Source: AP-15 sp963774345
GTDB lineage: Bacteria; Pseudomonadota; Alphaproteobacteria; ATCC43930; CGMCC-115725
Assembly: GCA_963774345.1 (NCBI GenBank)
Contig: CAVZFB010000027.1
Span: forward strand, 124,001 to 188,000
DNA length: 64,000 nt
Direction: 5' to 3'
Shown: one piece after another, positions 1 to 9,555 of the stretch
Layout: every line of letters starts with the position of its first letter
How positions within the stretch are numbered: the first letter of the stretch is position 1
The notes under the pieces: generated by a model
The model's input: only the letters and a program-made list of their open reading frames with translations
Database searches by the model: none
What the model was told of the DNA's origin: nothing
Program-made: the position numbers and the translations under genes

Positions 1-911
1 TGCGTAAAGCCGAGCCGCCGGGCGTGAAGCGCCTGCCGGGGAAGAGCGGCGATCCGCGCCCCGACATCGCCCGACCGGGCGGCGGCGCGACCGGCGCGGG
101 TCCCATAGACCGGATCACCGATCAACGGGTGTCCCTGATGGGCAAAGTGAACCCGGATCTGATGCGTGCGCCCGGTGGCGAGGCGGCATTCGACGAGCGC
201 TGCCGCAGCTTTGAACGCCCGCTCGACGCGATAGCGGGTCAGCGCCGGCCGCCCCCTTCCTTCGCCGACGACCGCCATCTTTTTACGGTTTGCTGGGCTG
301 CGGCCGATATTGCCGGCGATCTCCCCGGTCGCCGGCGCCGGCACGCCCCAAACAAAGGCGGCATAGGCGCGGTCGACCCGGCGCAGCGCGAAATCGCGCG
401 ACAGCGCCCGATGCGCGACCTCGGTCTTGGCGACGACCATCAATCCGCTGGTGTCCTTGTCGAGGCGATGGACAATGCCCGGCCGTCGCACGCCGCCGAT
501 GCCGGCAAGGCTGGCGCCGCAATGGGCGATCAGTGCGTTGACGAGAGTGCCGTCGGGGTTTCCCGGGGCGGGATGGACGACGAGGCCGGCGGGCTTGTCG
601 ATGACGACCAGATGTGCATCCTCAAAACGAATATCGAGCGCGATCGGCTGTCCCGTCGGCGCCGCATCCTCAGCTTCGGGGAAGAATACGACGAAATTTT
701 GGCCCGGCCGAACCCGCAAGGATGGGTCGCGCGATGCGGCTCCGGCGTGGATGACATGACCCTCTTCGATCAGCCGCTTGAGCCGGGTGCGCGACAGCGC
801 CGGCAAATGCAGCGCCAGCATGCGGTCGAGGCGCAACCCCGCTTCCCCCATCTCGGCGCTGATCGCCGCCGAGGTGCCGGCGCGCCCGTCGGCGGCGACG
901 TCAGCCGTCAT
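1..911 (-). CDS. RluA/RluD-family 23S rRNA pseudouridine synthase (3' end cut by window)
   Basis: Isomerises uridine to pseudouridine in rRNA. The translation has an N-terminal S4-like RNA-binding stretch (about residues 25-85), then the conserved IDKPAGLVVHPAPGN block and the catalytic motif HRLDKDTSGLMVVAK, where Asp151 is the expected nucleophile. The RTHQIRVH and HPLIGDPVYG motifs of the family follow. The gene runs off the window at base 1, so the C-terminus is missing. The ATG at 909-911 follows a weak GGAG; a GTG directly upstream is an alternative. It is divergent from the small membrane-protein gene at 965. The layout S4 plus catalytic domain fits RluD or RluC; I cannot separate them. 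Confidence 0.93.
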   Translation of the reverse strand, partial: MTADVAADGRAGTSAAISAEMGEAGLRLDRMLALHLPALSRTRLKRLIEEGHVIHAGAASRDPSLRVRPGQNFVVFFPEAEDAAPTGQPIALDIRFEDAHLVVIDKPAGLVVHPAPGNPDGTLVNALIAHCGASLAGIGGVRRPGIVHRLDKDTSGLMVVAKTEVAHRALSRDFALRRVDRAYAAFVWGVPAPATGEIAGNIGRSPANRKKMAVVGEGRGRPALTRYRVERAFKAAAALVECRLATGRTHQIRVHFAHQGHPLIGDPVYGTRAGRAAARSGDVGARIAALPRQALHARRLGFT

Positions 912-964
912 CACGCTCCGTCCCGTCGGCAATTCGGTCGCCCGGCGCGACCCGGGTTAGGCCG

Positions 965-1264
965 ATGCGCTCGCTAAACGTCCTGGTCGTGGTGATGGGC
1001 GTGCTGATTATCATTGGCTTCGCCGCTCTGATCGCGGGCATCGCCGGCAAGTTGTCGCGCGATCGACCTGGGCCAAGCGTCGAGCGGCCCTTTGCGGCAA
1101 CCGCGGTCGATATTCCCCGAGGAGCGCGAATCGAGGCGATGACGACCGCGCAAAATCGTCTGATCCTCGACCTGGCTTTGCCCGAGGGCGAGCACCAGCT
1201 GGTCGTCATCGATTTGGCGACCGGCGCCCGGCTTGGCACGATCGCACTCCGTCCCGCCCAGTGA
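965..1264 (+). CDS. Small single-pass membrane protein, DUF6476-like
   Basis: A 99-residue protein with one strong N-terminal membrane helix (about residues 5-27) and a soluble C-terminal part predicted to lie outside the cytoplasm. The end reads as a beta-rich motif (LILDLALPEGEHQLVVIDL) typical of small alphaproteobacterial proteins placed head-to-head with rluD. I recall this family as DUF6476, but only by pattern. It starts 53 bases from the divergent pseudouridine synthase, so the two share a promoter region. Function unknown. Confidence 0.75.
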   Translation: MRSLNVLVVVMGVLIIIGFAALIAGIAGKLSRDRPGPSVERPFAATAVDIPRGARIEAMTTAQNRLILDLALPEGEHQLVVIDLATGARLGTIALRPAQ

Positions 1265-1570
1265 ATCCAGGCCCTTACACGGTGCGGCGGGGCCGGTGCA
1301 GCGGTTTCGCCCGGCGCCCGAGCGCACGCCCCGCTCGACTGTTGTGCGACGCGTAAATCCATCTTGAAAGCTTAGCCGATTATCCCGAACTTCTCGCCAG
1401 CGCGCATCGTTGGCTGCTCCGGAACTCGATGATCAGCAATCATGCGACACCGGTTTGCGCCGGCTCCAACGATGGTATGTCGACGAGCGGCTGTCTGACG
1501 CCGCTTCCGGCGCGCGCTGTCGGTCGGCTCCGATTGAAAATCGCCGCTGCTCCTATAGACGCGGCTCCTG

Positions 1571-1602
1571 AGCGGTTCCCTTGGTCGGGAAGCCGCTTTT
1601 TT
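1571..1602 (+). terminator. Intrinsic terminator lying just before the next gene
   Basis: AGCGGTTCCC pairs with GGGAAGCCGCT (one bulged G) across a six-base loop and is followed directly by six T. It ends 30 bases before the ATG at 1633 and about 300 bases after the previous stop. It could end the upstream transcript, or act as a leader attenuator or the tail of a small RNA. It also argues against a start at 1429 for the following gene. Confidence 0.7.
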
Positions 1603-1632
1603 GATGCTCGAAAGAAGTTCGGGGGTTCGAGT

Positions 1633-3645
1633 ATGAACCGGAAGACCAGCGGTATGCGGCCCACTCGCCCGGGGCCATCCAGCACCGAGCCGGAGAGCGC
1701 CGACCACGGAAGACGGATCGGCGCACGGACTTTGGGCCCGGTGTCCGATCTCGAACGCCATCTCCCATCGGATTGGTGGCGGACCTTGTTCAACTCTCTC
1801 TATCTCGAAACCGACGGCGATGTGATCGAGAACGATCGCAACACCGCGCAAGAAGTCGACCTGTTGATCCGCAGTGCCGGCGTCGAGCGCAACGATCGAA
1901 TCCTCGATCTGTGCTGCGGTCAGGGCCGCCATTCACTCGAGCTCGCGCGCCGCGGCTTTACCCGCATCACTGGGCTCGACCGCTCGCGTTATCTGATCCG
2001 GCTCGCCCGCAAGCGCGCCCGGAAGTGCAATCTTCAGGTTTCTTTTCACGAAGGCGACGCGCGCCGCTTTCGTCTTGGCGACGCCGAGTTTCATTGCGTC
2101 TGCATTTTAGGTAATTCTTTCGGCTATTTCGAGCGCCCGGAGGACGATCTGGCCGTGCTCGAAGCGGTCAAACGGGCGCTCGGCTCCGGCGGCGCGCTGG
2201 TAATGGACCTGATGGACGGCGATTGGATGCGCGGAAATTTCGAGCCGCGCTCGTGGGAATGGGTCGACCAGAATCACTTCGTCTGTCGTGAGCGCGATCT
2301 TGACGGCGATGGCGACCGGCTGATCAGTCGCGAGGTCGTCGTCCACGCCGAACGCGGCGTTATCGCCGATCAATTTTATGCCGAGCGGCTCTATTCGAAA
2401 GAGCGCCTCGAAACCCTGCTGATCCGCGCCGGCTTTGCCAATGTTTCCTTCCACCGGTTGCCGGCGCCCAACTCCTCGCGCAATCAGGATCTCGGCATGG
2501 TCACGCACCGGCTCTTCCTGACCTGCCGGGCGCCGCATCGGGCCAGGCTGTTGCCGCGCCGCTCCGCCTTGATCCCCGACGTCGCCGTGATCCTCGGCGA
2601 TCCGCGTCTGCCCGACCCGGTCAAGCCCGACGGGCATTGCAGCGAGGAGGATTTCGAGACGATCGAGCGGCTCAAGACAGCGCTGGGTGAATTGCCCGAC
2701 TACCGCTTCCGCTTTCTCGACAACCACGCCTCGCTGTTTACCGATCTCAGAGCTGGCCGGCCGCACTTCGCTCTCAATTTTTGTGACGAGGGCTTCAACA
2801 ACGACGCGTTCATGGAATTGCACGTCCCAGCGCTGCTGGAGACCCTCGATATTCCCTATAGCGGTGCCGGGCCGAGTTGCCTCGGGCTGTGCTACAATAA
2901 GTCGCTGGTCCGCGGCATCGCCCAATCAATCGACGTGCCGGTCCCGGCCGAGACTTACTTCAATTCAGACGATCTGGCGGCGACGATCCCGTCGGTATTC
3001 CCGGCCCTGATCAAGCCCAATTTCGGCGACTCGTCGATTGGCATCGGCAGGGATGCGGTGGTCGACAGCTGGGAAGAGGCGATCGCCTGCCTCGGCCGGC
3101 TGCGCGAGCAGCTGCCGCTCTGCCCGATCCTGATCCAGGAATTTTTGACCGGCCCCGAATATTCGATTGGGATCGTCGGCAATCCCGGGCAGGGCTACCG
3201 AGTGCTGCCGCCGCTTGAGGTCGATTATTCTCGCCTCGACCCCGACTTGCCTCGGCTGCTGCCGTACGAGTCGAAGTGGGTCCCGAACTCGCCCTATTGG
3301 TCGCAGATCAGCTATCGCGAGGCTCGGCTAGACGAAGAATCACGGCGCAAGATCGCCGACTATTCGAACATTTTGTTCGAGCGGCTGGGCTGCCGCGACT
3401 ATGCGCGTTTCGATTTTCGCGCCGATGCAGAGGGCGAGATCAAGCTGCTCGAAGTCAATCCCAATCCCGGTTGGTGCTGGGATGGCAAGCTGAACCTGAT
3501 GGCCGAGCTGGCGGGCCTAAGCTACTGCGACCTCTTGAGACTGATCATCGAGGCCGCCCAGGAACGCGTTGTCGTGCACCGCCCCGGCCTCGTCGTCACC
3601 CTCGCCGAGCGCCGGCCCCAGCATCTCACCGCCCACCGCCGGTAA
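1633..3645 (+). CDS. Fusion protein: SAM-dependent methyltransferase plus D-Ala-D-Ala-ligase-like ATP-grasp enzyme
   Basis: One uninterrupted frame of 670 residues carries two enzymes. Residues about 40-290 are a class I methyltransferase with the SAM motif LDLCCGQGRHS at 91-101. Residues about 320-650 are an ATP-grasp ligase of the D-alanine--D-alanine ligase type: KPNFGDSSIGIG near 461 binds ATP, an EYSIGI block follows, and LLEVNPNPGWCW at 605-616 supplies metal ligands. The substrate is unknown; a peptide-like or amino-acid ligation coupled to methylation is an inference. The open frame extends upstream to 1429, but the ATG at 1633 has a GGGGG ribosome site and lies behind a terminator, so I prefer it. 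The next gene, argE, is convergent. Confidence 0.88.
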   Translation: MNRKTSGMRPTRPGPSSTEPESADHGRRIGARTLGPVSDLERHLPSDWWRTLFNSLYLETDGDVIENDRNTAQEVDLLIRSAGVERNDRILDLCCGQGRHSLELARRGFTRITGLDRSRYLIRLARKRARKCNLQVSFHEGDARRFRLGDAEFHCVCILGNSFGYFERPEDDLAVLEAVKRALGSGGALVMDLMDGDWMRGNFEPRSWEWVDQNHFVCRERDLDGDGDRLISREVVVHAERGVIADQFYAERLYSKERLETLLIRAGFANVSFHRLPAPNSSRNQDLGMVTHRLFLTCRAPHRARLLPRRSALIPDVAVILGDPRLPDPVKPDGHCSEEDFETIERLKTALGELPDYRFRFLDNHASLFTDLRAGRPHFALNFCDEGFNNDAFMELHVPALLETLDIPYSGAGPSCLGLCYNKSLVRGIAQSIDVPVPAETYFNSDDLAATIPSVFPALIKPNFGDSSIGIGRDAVVDSWEEAIACLGRLREQLPLCPILIQEFLTGPEYSIGIVGNPGQGYRVLPPLEVDYSRLDPDLPRLLPYESKWVPNSPYWSQISYREARLDEESRRKIADYSNILFERLGCRDYARFDFRADAEGEIKLLEVNPNPGWCWDGKLNLMAELAGLSYCDLLRLIIEAAQERVVVHRPGLVVTLAERRPQHLTAHRR

Positions 3646-3673
3646 CGCGCCACGCAAACAAATCAGCGGCCGG

Positions 3674-4852
3674 CTAATTTCCGCCGCGACGCGCCCAGGC
3701 GAGCAGGCGGTCGAGAAAGGCTTCGCCGGCCGCCAGCTGTTCGCGCGAGATGAACTCGTCCGGCTTATGAGCAACGTCGATCGAGCCCGGGCCGCAGATG
3801 ACTGCCGGGATGCCGGCCGCCTGGAACAAGCCGGCTTCGGTGGCAAAGGCGATTGTCGTGATGGTGTTGGCGCCGGTCAGCCGACGGGCAAGCGCCTCGG
3901 CTGGAGAGGATGGGTCGGGGACAAGCGGCGGAACCCTCGCCATCGTTCGAGTCTCGACATCGGCCTCGAGATGCCCGGCGCGCAGGCGCGGCAATAGCTC
4001 GGCGGTGATGAAATCGTCGATCCGCCGTTGCAGCGCTGCGCCGTCCTCGCCGGGGACCTGGCGAAACTCCCACTCGAAGGCGCAGTCGCGTGCGATGATG
4101 TTGACCGCGGCGCCGCCCGAGATCCGGCCGATGTTGAAGCTGGTGTAAGGCGGGTCGAAGCCGCTGTCCGGTCGCGCCGCAGCCCTGCATTCGGCCGCTA
4201 GCCGGCCGATCTCGGCGATGATCTCCGCCGCTGCCGCGATCGCGTTGACGCCGCGCTCGGGCGTGCTCGAATGCGCCTCGTGCCCGGTGATCCGCGTCCG
4301 CAGGAAATGGATGCCTTTATGGGCGGTGGCCACCTGCATCTCGGTCGGCTCGCCGATGATCGCTAGACGTGGGCGCGCCGCATCCTTGGGCAATCCGCGG
4401 ATCAGGTCCGGCACCCCGAGGCAGCCGACCTCCTCATCGTAGCTGAACGCGAGATGCAGCGGGATTTCGAGCGGCTGCGCCAGCGCCTGCGGCACCATGG
4501 CGAGGACCAGCGCGATAAACCCCTTCATATCGGCGGTTCCGCGCCCATACAGGCGGTCCGAGCCCTGATCGGCTAAGCGGGTTTCGAGCCGGAACGGGTC
4601 GCTGTTCCAGGCTTGCCCCTCGACCGGGACGACATCGGTGTGGCCGGACAAAATGACCCCGCCGCGTTCACCCGGACCAATTGTTGCAAACAAATTGGCC
4701 TTGGTGCCTTCGGGATTGCGGGTCAGCACGCTCTTGATGCCGTAACCGTCGAGATAGTCGGCGACCCAGCTGATCAGCCCCAAATTCGACTTTGCCGAGA
4801 TCGTGTCGAACGCAACGAGCCGCTCGAGGATTGCGATCGCGGCCGCGGTCAT
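3674..4852 (-). CDS. argE: Acetylornithine deacetylase (M20 peptidase family)
   Basis: Removes the acetyl group from N-acetylornithine in arginine synthesis. Of 392 residues, SGHTDVVP (His71, Asp73), GRGTADMKGF, the catalytic-acid motif SYDEEVGCLG, GEPT and a C-terminal VAHKPDEF His are all present, giving the full di-zinc set of the ArgE/DapE group. A GTG at 4894 would add 14 residues and overlap folE; the ATG at 4852 lies 20 bases after the folE stop and is preferred. It probably forms one transcript with folE and apaG. A related deacetylase with other substrates cannot be excluded. Confidence 0.88.
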   Translation of the reverse strand: MTAAAIAILERLVAFDTISAKSNLGLISWVADYLDGYGIKSVLTRNPEGTKANLFATIGPGERGGVILSGHTDVVPVEGQAWNSDPFRLETRLADQGSDRLYGRGTADMKGFIALVLAMVPQALAQPLEIPLHLAFSYDEEVGCLGVPDLIRGLPKDAARPRLAIIGEPTEMQVATAHKGIHFLRTRITGHEAHSSTPERGVNAIAAAAEIIAEIGRLAAECRAAARPDSGFDPPYTSFNIGRISGGAAVNIIARDCAFEWEFRQVPGEDGAALQRRIDDFITAELLPRLRAGHLEADVETRTMARVPPLVPDPSSPAEALARRLTGANTITTIAFATEAGLFQAAGIPAVICGPGSIDVAHKPDEFISREQLAAGEAFLDRLLAWARRGGN

Positions 4853-4871
4853 CTTTCGTCGCCGGCCGGGA

Positions 4872-5531
4872 TCAGACGTTTGGGAGCTGGACACCGCCCG
4901 GCGTTCCGATCATCGCCAGCACCTCACGCCGGCTCGATGGGTCGTCGCGAAAGGCGCCGAGCATTCGGCTCGTCACCATGGTGACGCCGGGCTTGTGCAC
5001 GCCGCGGGTGGTCATGCATTGGTGCGCCGCTTCGATGATGACCGCGACGCCCTTGGGCTGCAGCACCTCGTCGAGGGTGTTGGCGATCTGCGAGGTCATC
5101 TTTTCCTGGATCTGCAATCGCTTGGCGTAGACGTCGACGAGCCGCGCCAATTTCGAGATGCCGACCACGCGATTGTTCGGCAGATAGGCGACATGCACCT
5201 TGCCGATGATCGGGGCGATGTGGTGCTCGCAATGCGACTCGAAACGGATGTCCTTCAGCACCACGATTTCGTCATAGCCGTCGGTCTGCTCGAAGGTCCG
5301 GTTCAGCAACGCCACTGGGTCCTCGTCATAACCGCTAAAGAACTCCTGATAGGCGCGCACGATGCGGTCCGGGGTGCCGAGCAACCCCTCGCGTTCCGGG
5401 TCGTCGCCGGCCCAGCGGATCAGGGTGCGGACCGCCTCTTCGGCTTCGGCGCGGCTCGGCCGCACTTCGGCGGCCGGCCGCCCGGAATAGCCTTGCGGCA
5501 CAGACAGTGACGGAGCGAGAACACGCGACAT
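4872..5531 (-). CDS. folE: GTP cyclohydrolase I
   Basis: Converts GTP to dihydroneopterin triphosphate, the first step of folate synthesis. The 219-residue protein carries the zinc Cys-His motif FESHCEHH, the substrate loop YLPNNRVVGISKLAR, the QEKMTSQIA helix and the second zinc Cys in AAHQCMTTRG. It is complete. The frame is open back to 5585, but the ATG at 5531 behind AGAGAA matches family length. It sits between apaG and argE on the same strand. Confidence 0.96.
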   Translation of the reverse strand: MSRVLAPSLSVPQGYSGRPAAEVRPSRAEAEEAVRTLIRWAGDDPEREGLLGTPDRIVRAYQEFFSGYDEDPVALLNRTFEQTDGYDEIVVLKDIRFESHCEHHIAPIIGKVHVAYLPNNRVVGISKLARLVDVYAKRLQIQEKMTSQIANTLDEVLQPKGVAVIIEAAHQCMTTRGVHKPGVTMVTSRMLGAFRDDPSSRREVLAMIGTPGGVQLPNV

Positions 5532-5594
5532 CAATTTTCTCTTTTTGGGTTGAAGGGATCTAGGCGGGACGCGCGGGTGCCCCACGGTGCGAGG

Positions 5595-5987
5595 TCAGTT
5601 GAGCCGAACCGGCTGATGCGGGCTGTCGAGCGAAAATGCGGGAATCCGGATAGAGAAGCTCTCCCCGCCGCGGGTTTCCATCTGGTAGCTGCCGACCATG
5701 ATGCCGGACGGGGTCGGCAATGGAGTGCCGCTGGTGTATTCAAAACTTTCGCCTGGGCCGAGCACCGGCTGCTCGCCGACGACGCCGGGACCGCGCACTT
5801 CCTGCACTTGGCCGCGGCCATCGGTGATCTTCCAATGCCGGCTGCGCAGCTGGACCGTCTCCTCACCCTGGTTCTCGATGCGCACGTGATAGGCCCAAAC
5901 ATAGTGGTCTTCAGCCGGGGACGATTGGTCCTCCAGATAGAACGGTTTGACCGTGACGATGATCGATCGGGTGGTTTGCGAATACAT
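5595..5987 (-). CDS. apaG: ApaG domain protein
   Basis: A 130-residue immunoglobulin-like beta protein of the ApaG (DUF525) family. Recognised by the N-terminal VTVKPFYLEDQSSP, the core VWAYHVRIENQGEETVQLRSR, WKITDGRGQVQEVRGPGVVG, and GTPLPTPSGIMVGSYQM near the end. E. coli ApaG is linked to cobalt and magnesium tolerance, but its biochemical role is not settled. It lies 63 bases upstream of folE on the same strand. A TTG two codons upstream is an alternative start. Confidence 0.95.
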   Translation of the reverse strand: MYSQTTRSIIVTVKPFYLEDQSSPAEDHYVWAYHVRIENQGEETVQLRSRHWKITDGRGQVQEVRGPGVVGEQPVLGPGESFEYTSGTPLPTPSGIMVGSYQMETRGGESFSIRIPAFSLDSPHQPVRLN

Positions 5988-6077
5988 GGCCAATCGTCCT
6001 CACGATGCGGGCCGGCGCAAGCGTCGGCGAAATTTCCGAGATCGGCGCGAACAATGTCGGGCGAGCACCCGAATCCG

Positions 6078-6959
6078 TCAAGGCCGCCACGCCGGCGCCA
6101 GCAGCTCTAGGACTCCTTCATCGATTTGACGCGAACCCTGCGGGCCGATCGGCTGGATGCAGACATGGTCGGCGCCGGCGTCCCAATGCTGTTGTATGCG
6201 GGTGCGGATCGCCGCCTCGTCGCCCCAAGCGACTACCGCGTCGATAAAGCGGTCGGAACCGCCGCCGGCAAGGTCGGCCTCGCCAAAACCCTGGCCGCGC
6301 CACGCATTGACGTAGTTCTCGAGCTGCAAGTAGTGAGACAGCGCTTCGCGCGCCGCACGGCGCGCTGTCGCCGGATCGGTTTCGCGCAAGACCCAGACTT
6401 CGGGCGCCAGGATCTTGCCGGGGCCAAGAATTTTGCGCGCTTCGGCGGTATGCGCCGGGATCGAATTGTAGGGATGCGCCCCATCGGCGAGCTCGCCCGA
6501 CAGTGCCATCATTCTCGGGCCCAATGCCGCGACGACGGTTCGCGGGGTCTCTGCCGGGGGCGCCGCCTGATAGGGCGCTTCGCGCATCGCCTTCAGATAG
6601 GCCCGCATCGTCGCGACCGGCTTGCCGTAGGTGTGGCCGCGCAGTCCCTCAACCATTGGGCGGTGCGACACCCCCACACCAAGCAGAAACCGGCCGCCCG
6701 ATTGTTCGGCGAGCGTGCGCTGGCCATTCGCCATCGCCATCGGGTCGCGGGCGTAAATGTTGGCGATCCCGGTTGCGACGATCAGCTTTTGCGTGTTGGC
6801 GAGTAACCACGATGACAGCACCAAAGCGTCGCGCCCGCGGCTCTCGGGCATCCACACGGCGCCGTATCCCCATTCCTCAACCCGCTTGGCAAAGGCCGCG
6901 CATGCCGCCGAGGTCATCCTGTCCATCGATACCCAAACGCCGAGCTTGCCCAGTTCCAT
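6078..6959 (-). CDS. LLM-class flavin/F420-type oxidoreductase
   Basis: A luciferase-like TIM-barrel monooxygenase or dehydrogenase of 293 residues. Markers are GYGAVWMPESRGRDAL, IVATGIANIYARDP, the QSGGRFLLGVGVSH block and a C-terminal GADHVCIQPIG. It resembles the F420-dependent subgroup known as TIGR03620, but cofactor use (FMN or F420) cannot be told from sequence. The start at 6959 is chosen for an AAGGGG site five bases upstream; the frame is open to 7007. It lies downstream of the Gfo/Idh gene on the same strand. Substrate unknown. Confidence 0.85.
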   Translation of the reverse strand: MELGKLGVWVSMDRMTSAACAAFAKRVEEWGYGAVWMPESRGRDALVLSSWLLANTQKLIVATGIANIYARDPMAMANGQRTLAEQSGGRFLLGVGVSHRPMVEGLRGHTYGKPVATMRAYLKAMREAPYQAAPPAETPRTVVAALGPRMMALSGELADGAHPYNSIPAHTAEARKILGPGKILAPEVWVLRETDPATARRAAREALSHYLQLENYVNAWRGQGFGEADLAGGGSDRFIDAVVAWGDEAAIRTRIQQHWDAGADHVCIQPIGPQGSRQIDEGVLELLAPAWRP

Positions 6960-7047
6960 TGCCAACCCCTTCATGCGAAATACCCGCACTATCAATGTGA
7001 GTTGCAAACCGGGCGGCGTCCAGTCCGCTCGATCTTCGGCCGTCGGG

Positions 7048-8197
7048 TCAGAGAGTCAGCGGCGGCAGGTCGATCCAACGCCGTTCGCGGTCGCTCTGGT
7101 GGCAGGCTTCGGCGAGCTGAACGCCCTTGGCGCCTTCGATCAGCGGCGACGGGAACGCCATGTCCTCGAGCGACATGGCGCAGAAACAATTCCCAGCCCT
7201 CGCGATAGCTGTTCTTGAACGGCTCGACATCGGCATCTCCAGCCACTGCTCGTCGAATACCGCGCTTTGCGGCCGCTCGGGGTCGAAAAACGGCCGCGGC
7301 GTCGCGACCAACGGCTGGACGAAACAGCGATGAAGGCCGCACACCGCCGAGCCCTTGGCGCCGTCGACCTGGATCTGTAAGAGGTCGTCGCGTTTGACCC
7401 GGCTCGCCCAAGACGAGCTGATTTGCGCGATCGCTCCGCCGGCCAATTCGAAGATCGCGAAGGCGTGGTCCTCGACATCGACATCGTAAGGTTTGCCGGC
7501 CTCGTCGATACGATGCGGTTGCCCCGTGATCGCCCGGCACGACACCGCTTTGATCGGCCCGAGCAGCCGGTCGAAAATGTAGCGCCAATGCGCGAACATA
7601 TCGAGGATCAGCCCGCCGCCGGCTGCGCGCTGGTAATTCCAGCTCGGACGTTGCGACGGGTAAAGCTTCCCGTCGAACACCCACCAGCCGAAATCGAGGC
7701 GGATCGACAGAACCCGGCCGAAATAGTCGGCTTCGTACAGCCTGCGAAGCTTTTTGAAGCCGGGCAGGAACAACTTATCCTGCACGACCCCGTTTTTGAC
7801 GCCGGCGCGCTGTGCCTGCCGAGCCAGCGACAGGGCGTGCTCCAAGGTCTCTGCCACCGGCTTTTCGGTATAGACATGCTTGCCGGCGGCGATGGCAGCC
7901 GCGAGGCGCTGCGGCCGTCCACCGGTCGCGGTCGCGTCGAAATAGATCAGGCTCGCCCTGTCGGCGAGGCAGGCATCGCGATCGGTGCTCCATCTGAGGC
8001 CCCCGCTCGCCGCAGCAAGCGCCGCGAGCTTTTCGGGATTCCGACCCAGCAGTACCGGCTCGGGCAGCGAGGCGATCGCCATTGCCAAGCAACAACCCGC
8101 CCTCGCCGCGGATCGCCAGCAACGCCTTCAGATGCTGCGTGGTGCCGAGCCGCCCGGTCGCGCCGTCAATGACAACGCCGATTGGGCGTGTGCCCAT
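7048..8197 (-). pseudogene. Gfo/Idh/MocA-family oxidoreductase, interrupted by three indels
   Basis: An NAD(P)-dependent sugar or polyol dehydrogenase-like protein of about 380 residues. The N-terminus (MGTRPIGVVIDGATGRLG) is read from 8197 but leaves frame near 8085. The body then shows HVYTEKPVAE, the family's EKP motif, and GGGLILDMFAHW. Near the end, one base is missing around 7227 and one is gained around 7163, so about 20 residues are scrambled before the correct tail resumes (DMAFPSPLIEGAKGVQ). Read across these shifts, the protein is full length. It starts eight bases after the aminotransferase stop and is probably cotranscribed with it. Recent decay or sequencing error are both possible. 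Confidence 0.85.
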
Positions 8198-8204
8198 CCG
8201 GGGT

Positions 8205-9555
8205 TCAGCCGGTCGCCGCGACGATTGCGGCGCGCAGGATATCGGGGATGCGGTCGAGGGTCTCGGTCGGAGACATCAACGGCGGCGCGAGGCAGATCGT
8301 GTCGCCGATCGCCGGGTCGGCACTGCCCGCTCGAACCCGCAACAACAATCCGCGCGCCAGCGCTTCGCGGGTGATGCGGGCCCCCAGCCCGAGTGCCGGC
8401 GCCTTGCTGCCGCGGTCAGACACCAGCTCGATCCCGCACATCATGCCGAGCCCGCGCACATCGCCGACCGCCGGCAGATCACGCAGCCCTTCAGCACCCG
8501 CCAGCAGCCGCTTGCCAATGACCGCGGCGCGCTCGACCAGCCCCTCGCTCTCGATGATCTCGACATTGCGCAGGCCGACTGCGCAGCATACCGGATGGCC
8601 GGAATAGGTGGCGGCGTGCATGAATTTGCGGTCGGCCGGGGCGCTCTCGATCGCCTCGTGCACGCGTTTCGAGGCAATGACGCCGCCCAAGGGCAGATAG
8701 CCGCTCGTTACCCCCTTGGCGAAGGAGACCAGATCGGGCTCGACCCCCCAATGGCCGAGCGCGAACCATCGGCCGGTGCGGCCGAACCCGGTGATGACCT
8801 CGTCGGCGATCAGCAACACATCGTGGCGGTCGCAGATCTCGCGCAGGGCCGGGAAATAGCTCGGTGGCGGCACGATCACCCCACCCGCGCCCATCACCGG
8901 CTCGGCGATCACCGCCGCTACGGTATCGGGTCCCTCGGCCAGGATCGCCTTTTCGACCGCCTCGGCCGCCCCGATCCCTGGATCTTCGTTGCCGGGCCAC
9001 CGATAGGCGTAAGGCGGCGTCACCTGGATAAAGCCCGGGACCAGGGGTCCGAACATCTTGTGGTAAGCGGCCATGCCGGTCGCGCTCATCGCTGCCATCG
9101 TCACCCCGTGATAGGCGTGGATGCGCGAGATAATCTTGGTCTTTGCCGGCTTGTCTTTGATCTTCCAGTAATAGCGCGCGAATTTGAATGCTGATTCGTT
9201 CGATTCGGCGCCGGCAGTCGTGAAATAGACGGCGGAAGAATTCGCGTAGGCGTGGCTTACGATCTTTTCGCTCGAGCCGCACCGCCGGCTCGTTGGTCTG
9301 GCCGATATAGGCCGAGGCGAAGGCGATGCGGCGCATCTGCGCCGCGGCGGCGTCGGCCAGCTCGCCCCGTCCGTGGCCGACATTGACGTTCCACAGTCCC
9401 GACAGGCTGTCGATGTATTCGCGGCCGTCGGCATCGCGAAGCATCGCGCCCTTGCCCTCGACAATGACCAGCGGCTGCCGGTGATCGTCGGGATGGTGCA
9501 GCGGGTGAACCAGATAGCGCCGGTCGGTTTCGATCAGCTGGGTGGTGCCGTCCAT
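8205..9555 (-). pseudogene. Class-III PLP aminotransferase (omega-aminotransferase type), one frameshift
   Basis: Transfers amino groups from an omega-amino acid or amine to a keto acid. From the ATG at 9555 (AGGAG upstream) it reads MDGTTQLIETDRRYLVHP, then SLSGLWNVNVGHGR and ASAYIGQTNEPAVRL. The frame then shifts near 9270 by one apparent extra base, and the rest is normal: FTTAGAESNESAFKFAR, the PLP aspartate in LLIADEVITGFGRTG and the lysine in SFAKGVTSGY. Total about 450 residues, the usual family length. Most like the beta-alanine/pyruvate or 'aspartate aminotransferase family' class III enzymes; substrate not assignable. Confidence 0.88.

Noticed and set aside
24..977. 317-residue plus-strand frame at the left edge
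   Set aside because: Antisense to the pseudouridine synthase; Arg- and Gly-rich product with no motif.
1615..1645. GGGTTCGAGT as a tRNA T-loop
   Set aside because: No acceptor or anticodon stem can be built around it.
2107..2925. 272-residue reverse-strand frame
   Set aside because: Shadow of the methyltransferase/ATP-grasp gene, whose motifs are clear on the plus strand.
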